A stretch of DNA of 64,000 nt, from contig NZ_CALPCV010000008.1 in NCBI RefSeq assembly GCF_943193095.1, positions 1-64,000 on the forward strand. The letters are read 5' to 3'. This DNA comes from Parasutterella muris (GTDB lineage Bacteria > Pseudomonadota > Gammaproteobacteria > Burkholderiales > Burkholderiaceae_F). The position numbers and the translations under genes are program-made. Below are positions 1-8,002 of the stretch, one piece after another; the stretch's first letter is position 1; each line of letters opens with the position of its first letter. Under the pieces are notes generated by a model that made no database searches, was not told where the DNA came from, and saw only the letters and a list, made by a program, of their open reading frames with translations.

Positions 1-843
1 GCGCCAGTTGGATTTCGTTGTTACGATAAAGCACTCGACCGGAGGGTGGTACCAGCCGGGGAGAATCGGTATCAGCTGTCCAGAGGCAATTTCTTGGGCA
101 CAGTGCAGAAGAGGGAGGTCAACCGCAATTCCGAGGCCGTCCAGAACGGAACGCTTAATCGCGAGAATATTCCCGACGCGCACGACTTTCTGCCATTTTA
201 TTTCTGTTTCTTCTTCTCCGTTCGAGAGCGTTTTAGTCGCATGACGGACAGTCCCGTCATAAAGCAGCACGGTATGCTGACTCAGCTCGCTCGGGTGCTG
301 AGGCATACCGTATTTTTCTATGTATTGGGGCGAAGCGACCGGAACATAGACGTTTCTGCCGCGTGAGAATGAAATAAGTCGGGAATCGGTCGGTTTAAAG
401 CTCACGACAGCGATGTCTGCTTTGTACTGAAGCACGTCAGCAAGGTTTCCGCCGCCGACAATATCAAACGAGATTTCCGGATACATGGAATTGAATTCCA
501 TCAGCATCGGCATCATGTAGCGTGTCACAAAGCCCGGCGCAAGAGAAAGGCGGATTTTGCCGTCGATTTGCGCGGAGCGCTGCGTCAGCTCGGCAATCAT
601 CTCCTGATGAAGTCGAATGACATGAATCGCGCTCTCATAAGCGGCGCTGCCGACTTCAGTGAGCTGAAGCGGCCGCATATTGCGTTTAATCAGATCCTGC
701 CCCAGAGCCGTTTCAAGCGATGAGACCGCCCGTGAAACGGTAGAAACTTCGACATCAAACTCTGCAGCGGTATCAGAGAAGTTTCTGGTTTTGCAAAGAC
801 TGCAAAACATACGCCATGCGCTGAGATCATCCAGTTTTGACAT
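1..843 (-). CDS. LysR-family transcriptional regulator (C-terminus beyond window)
   Basis: Read on the minus strand from ATG at 843 with a good ribosome site (AGAGGAA, 5 bases upstream); 281 codons are visible and the frame stays open to base 1. The N-terminus (MSKLDDLSAWRMF, then a helix-turn-helix with VSTVSRAVSSLE near residues 31-44) is the classic LysR winged-helix domain, followed by the periplasmic-binding-like effector domain (GKIRLSLAPGF near residue 95). LysR proteins bind upstream of divergently transcribed metabolic genes and respond to a small co-inducer. Here the divergent neighbours are a lyase and a dicarboxylate carrier, so those are the likely targets and a dicarboxylate or related acid the likely effector; that is inference. 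Only the last part of the protein is missing. Confidence 0.9.
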   Translation of the reverse strand, partial: MSKLDDLSAWRMFCSLCKTRNFSDTAAEFDVEVSTVSRAVSSLETALGQDLIKRNMRPLQLTEVGSAAYESAIHVIRLHQEMIAELTQRSAQIDGKIRLSLAPGFVTRYMMPMLMEFNSMYPEISFDIVGGGNLADVLQYKADIAVVSFKPTDSRLISFSRGRNVYVPVASPQYIEKYGMPQHPSELSQHTVLLYDGTVRHATKTLSNGEEETEIKWQKVVRVGNILAIKRSVLDGLGIAVDLPLLHCAQEIASGQLIPILPGWYHPPVECFIVTTKSNWR

Positions 844-906
844 TTACTTTCCTCTAGTTAGGTAAAAGAATGATAAAACATGCAGTTGCGAGCAATCATG
901 ATAAAT

Positions 907-932
907 ACGCAATTACTTTGCGAATTACGCAA
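907..932. promoter_or_regulatory. Probable LysR operator in the divergent intergenic region
   Basis: The dyad TTGCGAATTACGCAA (918-932) contains a T-N11-A LysR box (T919, A931). An extra ACGCAA half site lies at 907-912, exactly 20 bp (two helical turns) from the ACGCAA at 927-932. Position between the LysR start and the lyase promoter fits an operator for both. Binding by this particular regulator is inferred. Confidence 0.55.
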
Positions 933-958
933 AATTCAATTTCTCTTTTTGCATGGGC

Positions 959-987
959 TTGTCAAAGAAAAAATTTCAGAATGTAAA
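959..987 (+). promoter_or_regulatory. Candidate sigma-70 promoter for the lyase/dcuC operon
   Basis: TTGTCA (959-964), a 17-base spacer, then TGTAAA (982-987), about 33 bases before the lyase ATG and just downstream of the LysR-type dyad. The -10 is a weak match, as expected for an activator-dependent promoter. Confidence 0.4.
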
Positions 988-1020
988 TAAGAAAATCAAA
1001 TCAAACCCGGAGAAAACAGA

Positions 1021-2451
1021 ATGTCCCTTAGAGACGAATTTTTCTGGCTTGGAGAAATTAACAAAGCCACGCTTGTTATTAATTCACGCCAGGGTCTTCT
1101 TCCCATGCCGATCGCGCTGGAAGCCGCCAAGGCTTTGCGCGAAGTACTTGCAGACGGGGAGGCCGATCCGACAAAACGCGCAAAGACATATATCACCTTT
1201 GAGCCGCTGATGCTGAAGAAAGCCGGTCCTGAGATCACTTTGATGCATGCCGGCCGTTCAAGTCAGGATATGCACGCGACTTACAGATCGGCTCTTCTGA
1301 GAGATCACGTTCTTGAAGTCTATAACGCGCTCGACACTGTCAAAGAAACACTGACAGCGCTTGCCGACAAGAACCGCGAAACAGTGGTTCCGAACTACAC
1401 CAACGGTGTTGCCGCTCAGCCCAACAGCCTTGCGCATTATTTCCTTGCGTTCCTCGCCGGATTCAATCGTGACGCAGAAAAGATGAGACAGTTCTACGCA
1501 CGCCTTGACCGCTGCCCGATGGGAAGCACGGTGCTCAACGGCACCTGCTGGCCGCTTGACCGTAAAGCGATGGCTGAACGTCTTGGCTTTGCCGCTGTCG
1601 CGGAAAACGCTTATGACGCGACACAGGTTGGTCAGAGCGATCTGCCCTGCGAATTCGCTTCTATCCTTGCGGGCATCTGCCTGCACATCAATGTCTTCCT
1701 TGAAGACCTGATGGTTCAGTATGCTCAGGCTCGTCCCTGGATGCTGCTTCAGGAAGGCGGAGACAATACTTACGTTTCTTCCGCGATGCCGCAGAAACGC
1801 AATCCGGGTCTGGTCAACAACTGCAGAACCGAAGCTTCAAGCGTTATCGGTGAAGCTCAGGCTGAAATTTTCCGCGCTCATAACCTGCAGAGCGGCATGA
1901 TTGACCCGAAGACACAGGGTCACAACGGTGCACTTGCTCAGCATGCGGTTAAGACGCTCACGATGTTCAACCGTGTCCTTAACGCTCTGGTCATCAACAA
2001 AGACCGCGCTCTGGAAGAGCTGAACAGTGACTGGACCGCCAGTCAGGAAGTTGCCGACCGTCTGATGAAAGAGTACGGCGTGCCCTTCCGCATCGGTCAC
2101 CACGTCGCGAGCAAGATGGTGGGCTACGCGAGGGCCAACAACATTCTTCCGCTTCAGTTCCCGCATGAAAAGATGCGTGAAATCTACCGCGAAGTTATTG
2201 AAACCGAATATCCGGAAGGCAATCCCGAACTTCCGATGAGTGAACAGGAGTTCAAGGATGCGTTAAATCCTGTCTCTATCGTTCACAACAGAAAGACTTT
2301 AGGCGGTCCGCAGCCTGAAGAGCTCCAGCGCATGCTTGCCGAACAAGCAGCCGAAAACAAGCTCAGCAGCGACTGGGCGGAGCAAAAATCCCAAGCTATT
2401 GCAACAAGCCTCTCAAATCTGGATCAAGAATTTAACAAACTAGGAGAATAA
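1021..2451 (+). CDS. Fumarate lyase superfamily enzyme, argininosuccinate-lyase-like
   Basis: A 476-residue protein with the superfamily signature SSAMPQKRNP (253-262), the flexible loop carrying the catalytic serine in argininosuccinate lyase (ASL), fumarase and relatives, which release fumarate by beta-elimination. Start ATG has GGAG upstream. Two ASL-defining segments are altered: the substrate loop that is normally GRSRNDQ reads GRSSQDM (78-84), and the motif that is normally YTHLQ.AQP reads YTNGVAAQP (126-134), so the conserved His is Asn128. It is therefore probably not a housekeeping ArgH. It is followed after 2 bases by a DcuC-type carrier and faces a LysR gene, suggesting inducible catabolism of a fumarate-yielding compound with dicarboxylate exchange. 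Databases would likely label it argininosuccinate lyase. Confidence 0.75.
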   Translation: MSLRDEFFWLGEINKATLVINSRQGLLPMPIALEAAKALREVLADGEADPTKRAKTYITFEPLMLKKAGPEITLMHAGRSSQDMHATYRSALLRDHVLEVYNALDTVKETLTALADKNRETVVPNYTNGVAAQPNSLAHYFLAFLAGFNRDAEKMRQFYARLDRCPMGSTVLNGTCWPLDRKAMAERLGFAAVAENAYDATQVGQSDLPCEFASILAGICLHINVFLEDLMVQYAQARPWMLLQEGGDNTYVSSAMPQKRNPGLVNNCRTEASSVIGEAQAEIFRAHNLQSGMIDPKTQGHNGALAQHAVKTLTMFNRVLNALVINKDRALEELNSDWTASQEVADRLMKEYGVPFRIGHHVASKMVGYARANNILPLQFPHEKMREIYREVIETEYPEGNPELPMSEQEFKDALNPVSIVHNRKTLGGPQPEELQRMLAEQAAENKLSSDWAEQKSQAIATSLSNLDQEFNKLGE

Positions 2452-2453
2452 AC

Positions 2454-3824
2454 ATGACTGCCTTACTCCCTTGGTTCGCCCTAGTAGTGACACTGCTAGC
2501 AGGCTGGGCCATTATTAAACGAATGTCGACCTCAATGGTTCTGCTTTTTGCAGGTCTCGCGATGATTGGTTTCGCTGTTGTCTGCGGCGTTACCGGTTTC
2601 CTTCCCAAAGGTGTCAAACCGTCGGGCTTCGTCCTTTTCGACATTTTTGACCTGCTTCGCTCGATCGCGACCAAACAGGTTTCCGGCATCGGCTTCCTGA
2701 TTATGGTTGCCGGCGGCTACGCTGCCTACATGGACCGTATCGGCGCTGCCCGCGCTCTGGTTAAGGTCTGCGTCAAACCGCTTAACGCGCTGTCCTCTCC
2801 GTACCTCGTTCTGGTTATGGGTTACTTCATCGGCCAGTGTCTGGTTACCGTGATTCCGAGTGCTGCCGGCCTGGCGATGCTTCTCCTGGTTGCGCTCTTC
2901 CCGATTCTTACTGGTGTCGGCTGCTCTCCGGCTGCCGCATCTGCTGTCATCGGCACATCCGCCGGTATGACCTTAGGGCCGGCCGCGGGTACTGCAAACC
3001 TTGCAGCTAAAGTTGCTGATCTTGATCCGATCATTTACTTCGTTCAATGCCAGCTTCCCGTTGCGATTCCGACTCTGATTGTTGTTGCTATCTGCCACTA
3101 TTTTGTTCAGAAGTACTACGACAAGAAGAACGACGACGTCTATACTGAAGCCATCCTGACTAAGAAAGACGACGATCGCCATGTTCCCGCTTGGTATGCG
3201 ATTCTTCCGGCTCTGCCCATCTTCCTGATGATTATCTTCAGCAAGCTGGTTTATTCCGCTGTCAAACTGAACACGATCTCCGCTCTCCTTCTGGTTTGGG
3301 TCTTCACAATCCTTGTTGAACTTATCCGTCGTCGTGATGTTAAAGCAGTCCTTGCTGACGGTGCCTTCATCTTCAAAGCCATGGGCGGTATGTTTGCATC
3401 CATCGTCGCGCTGATCATCTGTGCCGAGTTCTTCGCTACAGGTCTGAAAGTGACAGGTCTGATCGGTGCTCTGATTGCTCACGCTCAGAACCTTGGTCTC
3501 GGCGCCAATGGTATGACAGCTGTTCTGACTGCTGTTGTCGGTATCGTAACATTCCTCACTGGTTCCGGTGTCGGCGCGTTCTCGAGCTTCGCTGCTCTCG
3601 GACCTGAAGTTGCCGGCGGCTTAGGCGGAACAGTCTCTGCCTTCGTTACTCCGATGCAGTTTGCTTCCGGCATGCTTCGCGCCATGTCTCCGGTTGCAGG
3701 CGTTATCATCGCGGTTGCCGGTGCTGCCGGTGTCTCCCCGATGGCTATCGTACGCCGCACATGGATCCCGATGATCGCCGGCATGATCACCGTCATGATC
3801 GCCGACTTCGTCTTCCTGAGCTAA
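2454..3824 (+). CDS. dcuC: DcuC-family C4-dicarboxylate transporter
   Basis: Polytopic inner-membrane protein of 456 residues, the usual DcuC length, with about 12 hydrophobic segments and the conserved-looking stretches SAAGLAMLLLVALFPIL and LTGSGVGAFSSF. DcuC carriers exchange or efflux succinate, fumarate or aspartate, typically under anaerobic fumarate respiration. The ATG sits 2 bases after the lyase stop with the site AGGAG in the lyase tail, so the two are translationally linked. Context suggests it imports the lyase substrate or exports/exchanges the fumarate-derived acid; the exact substrate cannot be told from sequence. Members of the neighbouring YfcC family look similar, so the symbol denotes family rather than proven function. 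Confidence 0.8.
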   Translation: MTALLPWFALVVTLLAGWAIIKRMSTSMVLLFAGLAMIGFAVVCGVTGFLPKGVKPSGFVLFDIFDLLRSIATKQVSGIGFLIMVAGGYAAYMDRIGAARALVKVCVKPLNALSSPYLVLVMGYFIGQCLVTVIPSAAGLAMLLLVALFPILTGVGCSPAAASAVIGTSAGMTLGPAAGTANLAAKVADLDPIIYFVQCQLPVAIPTLIVVAICHYFVQKYYDKKNDDVYTEAILTKKDDDRHVPAWYAILPALPIFLMIIFSKLVYSAVKLNTISALLLVWVFTILVELIRRRDVKAVLADGAFIFKAMGGMFASIVALIICAEFFATGLKVTGLIGALIAHAQNLGLGANGMTAVLTAVVGIVTFLTGSGVGAFSSFAALGPEVAGGLGGTVSAFVTPMQFASGMLRAMSPVAGVIIAVAGAAGVSPMAIVRRTWIPMIAGMITVMIADFVFLS

Positions 3825-3837
3825 CTCCGTTACTCCA

Positions 3838-3855
3838 AGGCCCCGCAAGGGGCCT
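3838..3855 (+). terminator. Hairpin between dcuC and the SGNH hydrolase gene
   Basis: AGGCCCC-gcaa-GGGGCCT, a 7-bp stem with a tetraloop, followed only by an A/T-rich stretch (AAATTAAAT). It may be a weak or partial terminator, or an mRNA-stabilising stem that lowers expression of the following gene. Confidence 0.5.
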
Positions 3856-3876
3856 AAATTAAATAAGGATCGAACT

Positions 3877-4686
3877 ATGAAGAAACTTTTAATTTCTGCG
3901 CTTTTCCTGGCAGCTGCCTCAATGAGCGTTAACGCGCTGGAAACGGATGTTAAGCCGACAGTTACCGACATCAAAAATCACAATCCTAAAACCGGCTTAA
4001 TCGTCGGAAACTCCTACAGCTTCTACAACTGCGGTGTTCACGGCTATCTGCGCGGTCTGACCAGAGAAGATAAACGCGATTGGAAAGCCAGAATCATTAC
4101 GATCAGTTCCGGCAGACTTTCCTATCATGACGTTCCGCAGTATATGGGTCCGCACGAGATGGATCCGTACGCAAAATTTGATGATAAGAAAGAGCTGATC
4201 AACCCGATGTTTGACGTCGTTGTCCTGCAGGGCATGTCGTCCGAACCGATCGCTGCTAAGAGCATCCCCACTTTCAAGAAGTATCTGAAGGAACATGTTG
4301 AGACCATTAAAGCGAAAGGCGCAGAACCGATCGTTGTCGTGACTTGGGCCCGTCAGGACAAGCCGGAAGACACAAAGCGTCTTGCCGATTCCATCATTTC
4401 CGAAGCGAACGCCAACGGCGCAATCGCTCTGCCTGTCGGACTTGCTTTTGCTGAAAGTCTGAAGCGTCGCCCCGATCTTCTGATGCATCAGAAGGATAAG
4501 AGCCATCCGACAGCTGCCGGTTCTTACCTGTACGGCGCAATGCTCTACGGTCTTCTGTTCAAGAAGAGCCCGGTCGGCATGAAGTATCCCGGCGAATGCG
4601 AAAAGCCGCTCAAGCCTGAAGACGCAAAGCACCTGCAGCAGGTTGCTTGGGACGTTCTGACAGAGTTCTACGGCTGGAAAAAATAA
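3877..4686 (+). CDS. Exported SGNH/GDSL-like hydrolase
   Basis: A 269-residue protein with a clear Sec signal peptide (MKKLLISALFLAAASMSVNA, cleavage near residue 20). The mature part begins with LIVGNSYSF, where GNS (44-46) takes the place of the GDS block I with Ser46 as candidate nucleophile, and ends with DKSHPTAAGSYL, giving the Asp207-x-x-His210 pair of the SGNH fold. The family hydrolyses esters such as acetylated sugars or lipids, in this case in the periplasm. It lies 52 bases after the dicarboxylate carrier with a hairpin in between, and ends before a strong terminator, so it is the last gene of the LysR-linked unit. Substrate unknown. Confidence 0.75.
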   Translation: MKKLLISALFLAAASMSVNALETDVKPTVTDIKNHNPKTGLIVGNSYSFYNCGVHGYLRGLTREDKRDWKARIITISSGRLSYHDVPQYMGPHEMDPYAKFDDKKELINPMFDVVVLQGMSSEPIAAKSIPTFKKYLKEHVETIKAKGAEPIVVVTWARQDKPEDTKRLADSIISEANANGAIALPVGLAFAESLKRRPDLLMHQKDKSHPTAAGSYLYGAMLYGLLFKKSPVGMKYPGECEKPLKPEDAKHLQQVAWDVLTEFYGWKK

Positions 4687-4727
4687 AGAATCCCCTTAAA
4701 AATTAACTCCTCCTCCTAACGAGTTTT

Positions 4728-4760
4728 GGTCTTTAGGCGCAAGTCTAAAGACCGTTTTTT
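4728..4760 (+). terminator. Rho-independent terminator after the SGNH hydrolase
   Basis: GGTCTTTAG (4728-4736), 8-base loop, CTAAAGACC (4745-4753), then GTTTTTT. It closes the plus-strand unit and overlaps the stop codon of the convergent small gene. Confidence 0.85.
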
Positions 4761-5038
4761 AATGCGCATTGGGGAAGATCGACGGTATCAGGCAGGGAAG
4801 TCTTTTTTGCGAGCGAGAGGTGAACAAGGCTCATTGCAGTTGAAGGCCAGATGAGGGAGAGCCACTTCGGAGGTTCCTTGTGAAAAACAGCGTCGTAATC
4901 TTTCAGCGCGCTTCTAAGGCCTTTTTTGCTGTTGTCTGAAGTGTATCCGTTCTGCTGCAGCATTCTTGTCAGCATTTCATTGAAATCCAAACCGGAAGAG
5001 ATGCGATTTGCAAAGCCGGCTTCATCAAGTTCCTGCAT
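4745..5038 (-). CDS. Small hypothetical protein, 97 residues
   Basis: Starts at ATG 5038 with TGAGGAA about 6 bases upstream and ends with a TAG inside the convergent terminator. No signal peptide or membrane segment; the protein is mixed charged/hydrophobic with a tryptophan-containing segment (PPKWLSLIWPS, residues about 56-66). I do not recognise a family. The good ribosome site and protein-like composition support it being real; it is transcribed in the same direction as the Pro/Gln-rich exported protein upstream but separated from it by a terminator. Confidence 0.5.
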   Translation of the reverse strand: MQELDEAGFANRISSGLDFNEMLTRMLQQNGYTSDNSKKGLRSALKDYDAVFHKEPPKWLSLIWPSTAMSLVHLSLAKKTSLPDTVDLPQCALKNGL

Positions 5039-5068
5039 ATTTAATTCCTCACAAGAGAATCACATCAT

Positions 5069-5095
5069 AAAAGAAAGACTCCGCAAAAAGCGGAG
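5069..5095 (-). terminator. Rho-independent terminator of the Pro/Gln-rich protein gene
   Basis: On the minus strand CTCCGC-TTTTT-GCGGAG (5095 down to 5079) followed by TCTTTCTTTTATGA. It separates the 5126-5782 gene from the small gene at 4745-5038. Confidence 0.75.
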
Positions 5096-5125
5096 GCCGG
5101 ACCTAGTTTGATCGTTTAGGCGTGA

Positions 5126-5782
5126 TTACTGCTGCTGAGCCGGAGCATTCTGCGCAGGCGCTGTGTTTTGCTGAATCGGAGCCTGCGGATCAACTGTCTG
5201 CGGCACCATCATCATGCCACCCATCATCGGGACCTGAATCATAGGAATTGCGTCAGGCGGCATCGGAGCTGACTGAGCCGCGGCAGGAGCCTGGGGCATA
5301 GGCAGTGTCAGTGGAGCAGGCTGAACCTGAGGCATGGGCTGAACCTGAGGCATGGGCTGAACCTGAGGTGTAGCTTGTTCCGGAGCAGGAGTCTGCGCCT
5401 GCGGCATAGACGGTGTTATCGGTGCAGCCTGAACCGGAGCGGCGGGCGCAGCGGCATTAGGAGCATGGTGAGCGGTCTCACTCGGCAGCTGCATCAGCAC
5501 GCCAAGCTGGCCGGAAATATAGCCTAAGGCGATCAGAGACTGATCTCTTGACATCGGAATGCCGTACTGCTGTGCTCGATTCATTAGGAAATTTGAGGCG
5601 CTGTTAATTTCAGCCTGATCGACCGGAAATTCACCAAACTTCATCCGTCCCATAGATGCGAGCTTTGCAATCGTAGACGTAGCAGGATTAAGCGTAATAG
5701 GCGCTTCTTGAGCGTTTACGGAGAAGGTCATAGTAAGAGCCGCGGCGCAAAGGCAAGCGGCTGTAAGTTTTCTAAAAGACAT
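5126..5782 (-). CDS. Exported Pro/Gln/Met-rich protein of unknown function
   Basis: Start chosen at ATG 5782 because GGAGG lies 5 bases upstream of it; an in-frame ATG at 5794 would begin upstream of that site. Signal peptide MSFRKLTAACLCAAALTMTFSVNAQ, then a folded-looking segment of about 80 residues (APITLNPATST to GYISGQLGVLMQLP), then a low-complexity tail of about 120 residues rich in Pro, Gln, Ala and Met, containing tandem MPQVQP units and a MMGGMMMVP run. The folded part is all-alpha-like and may be the functional module; the tail resembles periplasmic or surface linkers. No family recognised. It is transcribed alone with its own terminator. Confidence 0.65.
   Translation of the reverse strand: MSFRKLTAACLCAAALTMTFSVNAQEAPITLNPATSTIAKLASMGRMKFGEFPVDQAEINSASNFLMNRAQQYGIPMSRDQSLIALGYISGQLGVLMQLPSETAHHAPNAAAPAAPVQAAPITPSMPQAQTPAPEQATPQVQPMPQVQPMPQVQPAPLTLPMPQAPAAAQSAPMPPDAIPMIQVPMMGGMMMVPQTVDPQAPIQQNTAPAQNAPAQQQ
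5321..5370 (-). repeat. 18-bp in-frame tandem repeat coding for MPQVQP units
   Basis: CTGAACCTGAGGCATGGG (plus-strand sense) occurs at 5321-5338 and again exactly at 5339-5356, with a partial third copy at 5357-5370. The unit is a multiple of three, so copy-number change would lengthen or shorten the tail without breaking the frame. Confidence 0.85.
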
Positions 5783-5885
5783 ACAATCCTCCATATCAGA
5801 TGGTACGGACTGTACTCCGTAGAAACCCTAACGCAATAGACCGGACGTCGAATTTACCCAAAGTGATATTGTAAATTTATAAAAA

Positions 5886-7955
5886 TCAATTAGATGGAAG
5901 TTTATCTAAAGCTTCAATCACAATGTTTTTTGTAAGCAATTCCGGCAAAACCGTCGTTTTTCCGTCAGGTGAGTAGAGGATATAAAGAGGGACTCCGCTT
6001 CGGCCGAAACTTTCGAGCGCCTGTGTGATATCCGGGTTTTGATTGGTCCAATCGGCAACGAGAAAGACGACGCCGTGCTGTTTAAAGGCTTTGCGAATGT
6101 CCTCACGATCGAGTACAGCAATCTTGTTTGCCTGGCACGTGACGCACCAGGAGGCAGTAAAGTCCACGAAAACAGGTTTGCCTGCTTTCAGAGCGTTTTC
6201 GACTGCCTGAGGCGACCAGGCGTCTGCGGCCTGAACCGCGGCATCGGGCTGCCTAAAGAGCGGAGAGGATGCGGCTGCAAAGAGAAGTACGGCGCAGGCA
6301 GCGCTCAGAACGATCGGCAGTTTGGCCGTTAAAAGTGAGAACTGCAGTTTTCCATACAGGAAAAGACAGACGCAAAGAGAGATGACGGCCGCGATGTACA
6401 GCACAAGCGCAGTGAAGCTGACCTGCTGGGAGAGAACCCACAAAAGCCAGATCATCGTCAGAAGCATCGGGATCGCCATCAGCTTTCTGAAGACGTTCAT
6501 CCATGCGCCCGGTTTCGGCATCCAGGCGGTAAGCACCGGGAAGAGAGAAAGCACAAGCCAAGGCAGGCTCATGCCAAGCCCAAGCGCAAGGAATACAAAA
6601 ATAGATTCCCGGATCGAAGCGGTAAGCGCGTAACCGAGCGCAGCGCCCATGAAAGGAGCGGTACAGGGAGAGGCTGCGACAACCGCCAGAACGCCGGTCG
6701 CGAAACAGTTCAATAAAGAGTTGGAGTAACTTCCGCCGCTGACGCGGACGCAGGAAAATTCAAACCAGCCGAGCAGATTGACGCTAATGGCCGCAAAAAT
6801 CACGGCAAGCGAAGCGACAAAGATCGGAGACTGCAGCTGGAAGCCCCAGCCGACAGAAATACCGGCGCTCTTGACCGCAATGAGTACGCCTGCAAGAACC
6901 AGCATGGTGAGCAGAACACCGAGTGTGAAAACCACGCCGTGAAGCGGCAGATTGATGCGCTGACGATCCTGTACCAGACTGAGAATTTTGAGCGAGAGTA
7001 CCGGAAAGACGCACGGCATGACGTTAAGGATCAGACCGCCGATAAAAGCCATGGCGACTGCGAGCCAAGAAGAAAGGCCGGTCTGCGGGGTGTCGTCTGA
7101 AACAGTGGGGGCGGCAACCGTACCGCTTTCAAGAGGGACGGAAAAAGATCCGGCCCAGCCGCCTTTTAGAGGACCTCCGTCGGCAGCGAACACGCCGGAG
7201 AATTGAGAACCGGCTTTGAGCTCATCCGTACCCTGAAGCGTCACGGAGATTTTGTCAGCAGAGCGGGATACGGACTGCGGAGCGCCGTATACAACAACAG
7301 AGTCGTCGCCCTCGGCGAAGACATAAAAATGATGAAACGGTTCTGTGGATTTGAAAGTTACGCGCACCGCATGCGTCTTGGGATCGAAAACGCCGGAGGC
7401 GTCTGAGAGAGGGCTCGGCATTGCGGTATGAGACGCCTCAAAGAGCGTACTTGCCTTTGTTGCACCGCCGTCTTTGTCCGCGACCTGAACGGCAAGCGTC
7501 AGACTCGCTTTGCCGGGAACACACTGGTCTGCACACATCAACCACGAAACTTCGGCTTTAATGTCCTGAACGGAACCGACTTTTGCGCTTGCGGGAACAG
7601 AGATACGGACCGGCAGAAGCACTTCATCGCCGTAGCCGTAATTGACGAGATCGCCGATCTTAAAGACGGCAGGTGTCGGCCAAAGAATCTCAGAGGCGTG
7701 CCATCCCTGCGGGAGCGACCATTGAATTCGGGTAGGAAGTCCGGTGTCGCCGGTGCTCTTCCAATAAGTGTGCCATTTGCTGTCATGCCTGAGTAAAAGG
7801 CCGATTTCGAATTCTGTGCCCGGAACGGCGTCGTGAAAACGACTGACCAGTTCGGCCTGAACGGGCTCCGGTTTTTTCCACGGCTGGGCCTGAACGCTCA
7901 GACCAATGAAGAAAAGGGATAAAAACAGAAGTCTAAGGAGGCGAAGAAATGACAT
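5886..7955 (-). CDS. dsbD: Thiol:disulfide interchange protein, DsbD/ScsB-like
   Basis: A 689-residue inner-membrane electron conduit that moves reducing power from cytoplasmic thioredoxin to periplasmic proteins. Order: signal peptide (1-23); long periplasmic N-domain with the cysteine pair in WLMCADQCVPG; about eight membrane helices (roughly 295-565) with the two transport cysteines in NVMPCVFPVL and ASPCTAPFMG; periplasmic thioredoxin domain at the end with active site SWCVTCQ (Cys604, Cys607). Classical E. coli DsbD is about 565 residues; this is longer because of the N-domain, as in ScsB-type proteins. Likely clients are disulfide isomerases, cytochrome c maturation or repair of oxidised periplasmic proteins. 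It lies 47 bases after hemL in the same direction with a GC-rich hairpin between. Confidence 0.9.
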   Translation of the reverse strand: MSFLRLLRLLFLSLFFIGLSVQAQPWKKPEPVQAELVSRFHDAVPGTEFEIGLLLRHDSKWHTYWKSTGDTGLPTRIQWSLPQGWHASEILWPTPAVFKIGDLVNYGYGDEVLLPVRISVPASAKVGSVQDIKAEVSWLMCADQCVPGKASLTLAVQVADKDGGATKASTLFEASHTAMPSPLSDASGVFDPKTHAVRVTFKSTEPFHHFYVFAEGDDSVVVYGAPQSVSRSADKISVTLQGTDELKAGSQFSGVFAADGGPLKGGWAGSFSVPLESGTVAAPTVSDDTPQTGLSSWLAVAMAFIGGLILNVMPCVFPVLSLKILSLVQDRQRINLPLHGVVFTLGVLLTMLVLAGVLIAVKSAGISVGWGFQLQSPIFVASLAVIFAAISVNLLGWFEFSCVRVSGGSYSNSLLNCFATGVLAVVAASPCTAPFMGAALGYALTASIRESIFVFLALGLGMSLPWLVLSLFPVLTAWMPKPGAWMNVFRKLMAIPMLLTMIWLLWVLSQQVSFTALVLYIAAVISLCVCLFLYGKLQFSLLTAKLPIVLSAACAVLLFAAASSPLFRQPDAAVQAADAWSPQAVENALKAGKPVFVDFTASWCVTCQANKIAVLDREDIRKAFKQHGVVFLVADWTNQNPDITQALESFGRSGVPLYILYSPDGKTTVLPELLTKNIVIEALDKLPSN

Positions 7956-7970
7956 ACAAAAGACAGGAAG

Positions 7971-7991
7971 CCGCGGGGCGGGGCCCCGCGG
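7971..7991 (-). other. Perfect GC-rich palindrome between hemL and dsbD
   Basis: CCGCGGGGC-ggg-GCCCCGCGG, a 9-bp perfect stem with a 3-base loop. On the minus strand it is followed by CTTCCTGTCTTTTG, so it could partly terminate hemL transcripts or protect the mRNA ends of a hemL-dsbD message. Confidence 0.6.
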
Positions 7992-8002
7992 AGAGTGTGA
8001 GA

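Noticed and set aside
46..366. Plus-strand open frame of 106 codons at the left edge
   Set aside because: It is antisense to the LysR effector domain and unlike any protein.
3997..4632. 211-codon minus-strand open frame under the SGNH hydrolase
   Set aside because: Antisense shadow of a gene with clear signal peptide and active-site motifs.
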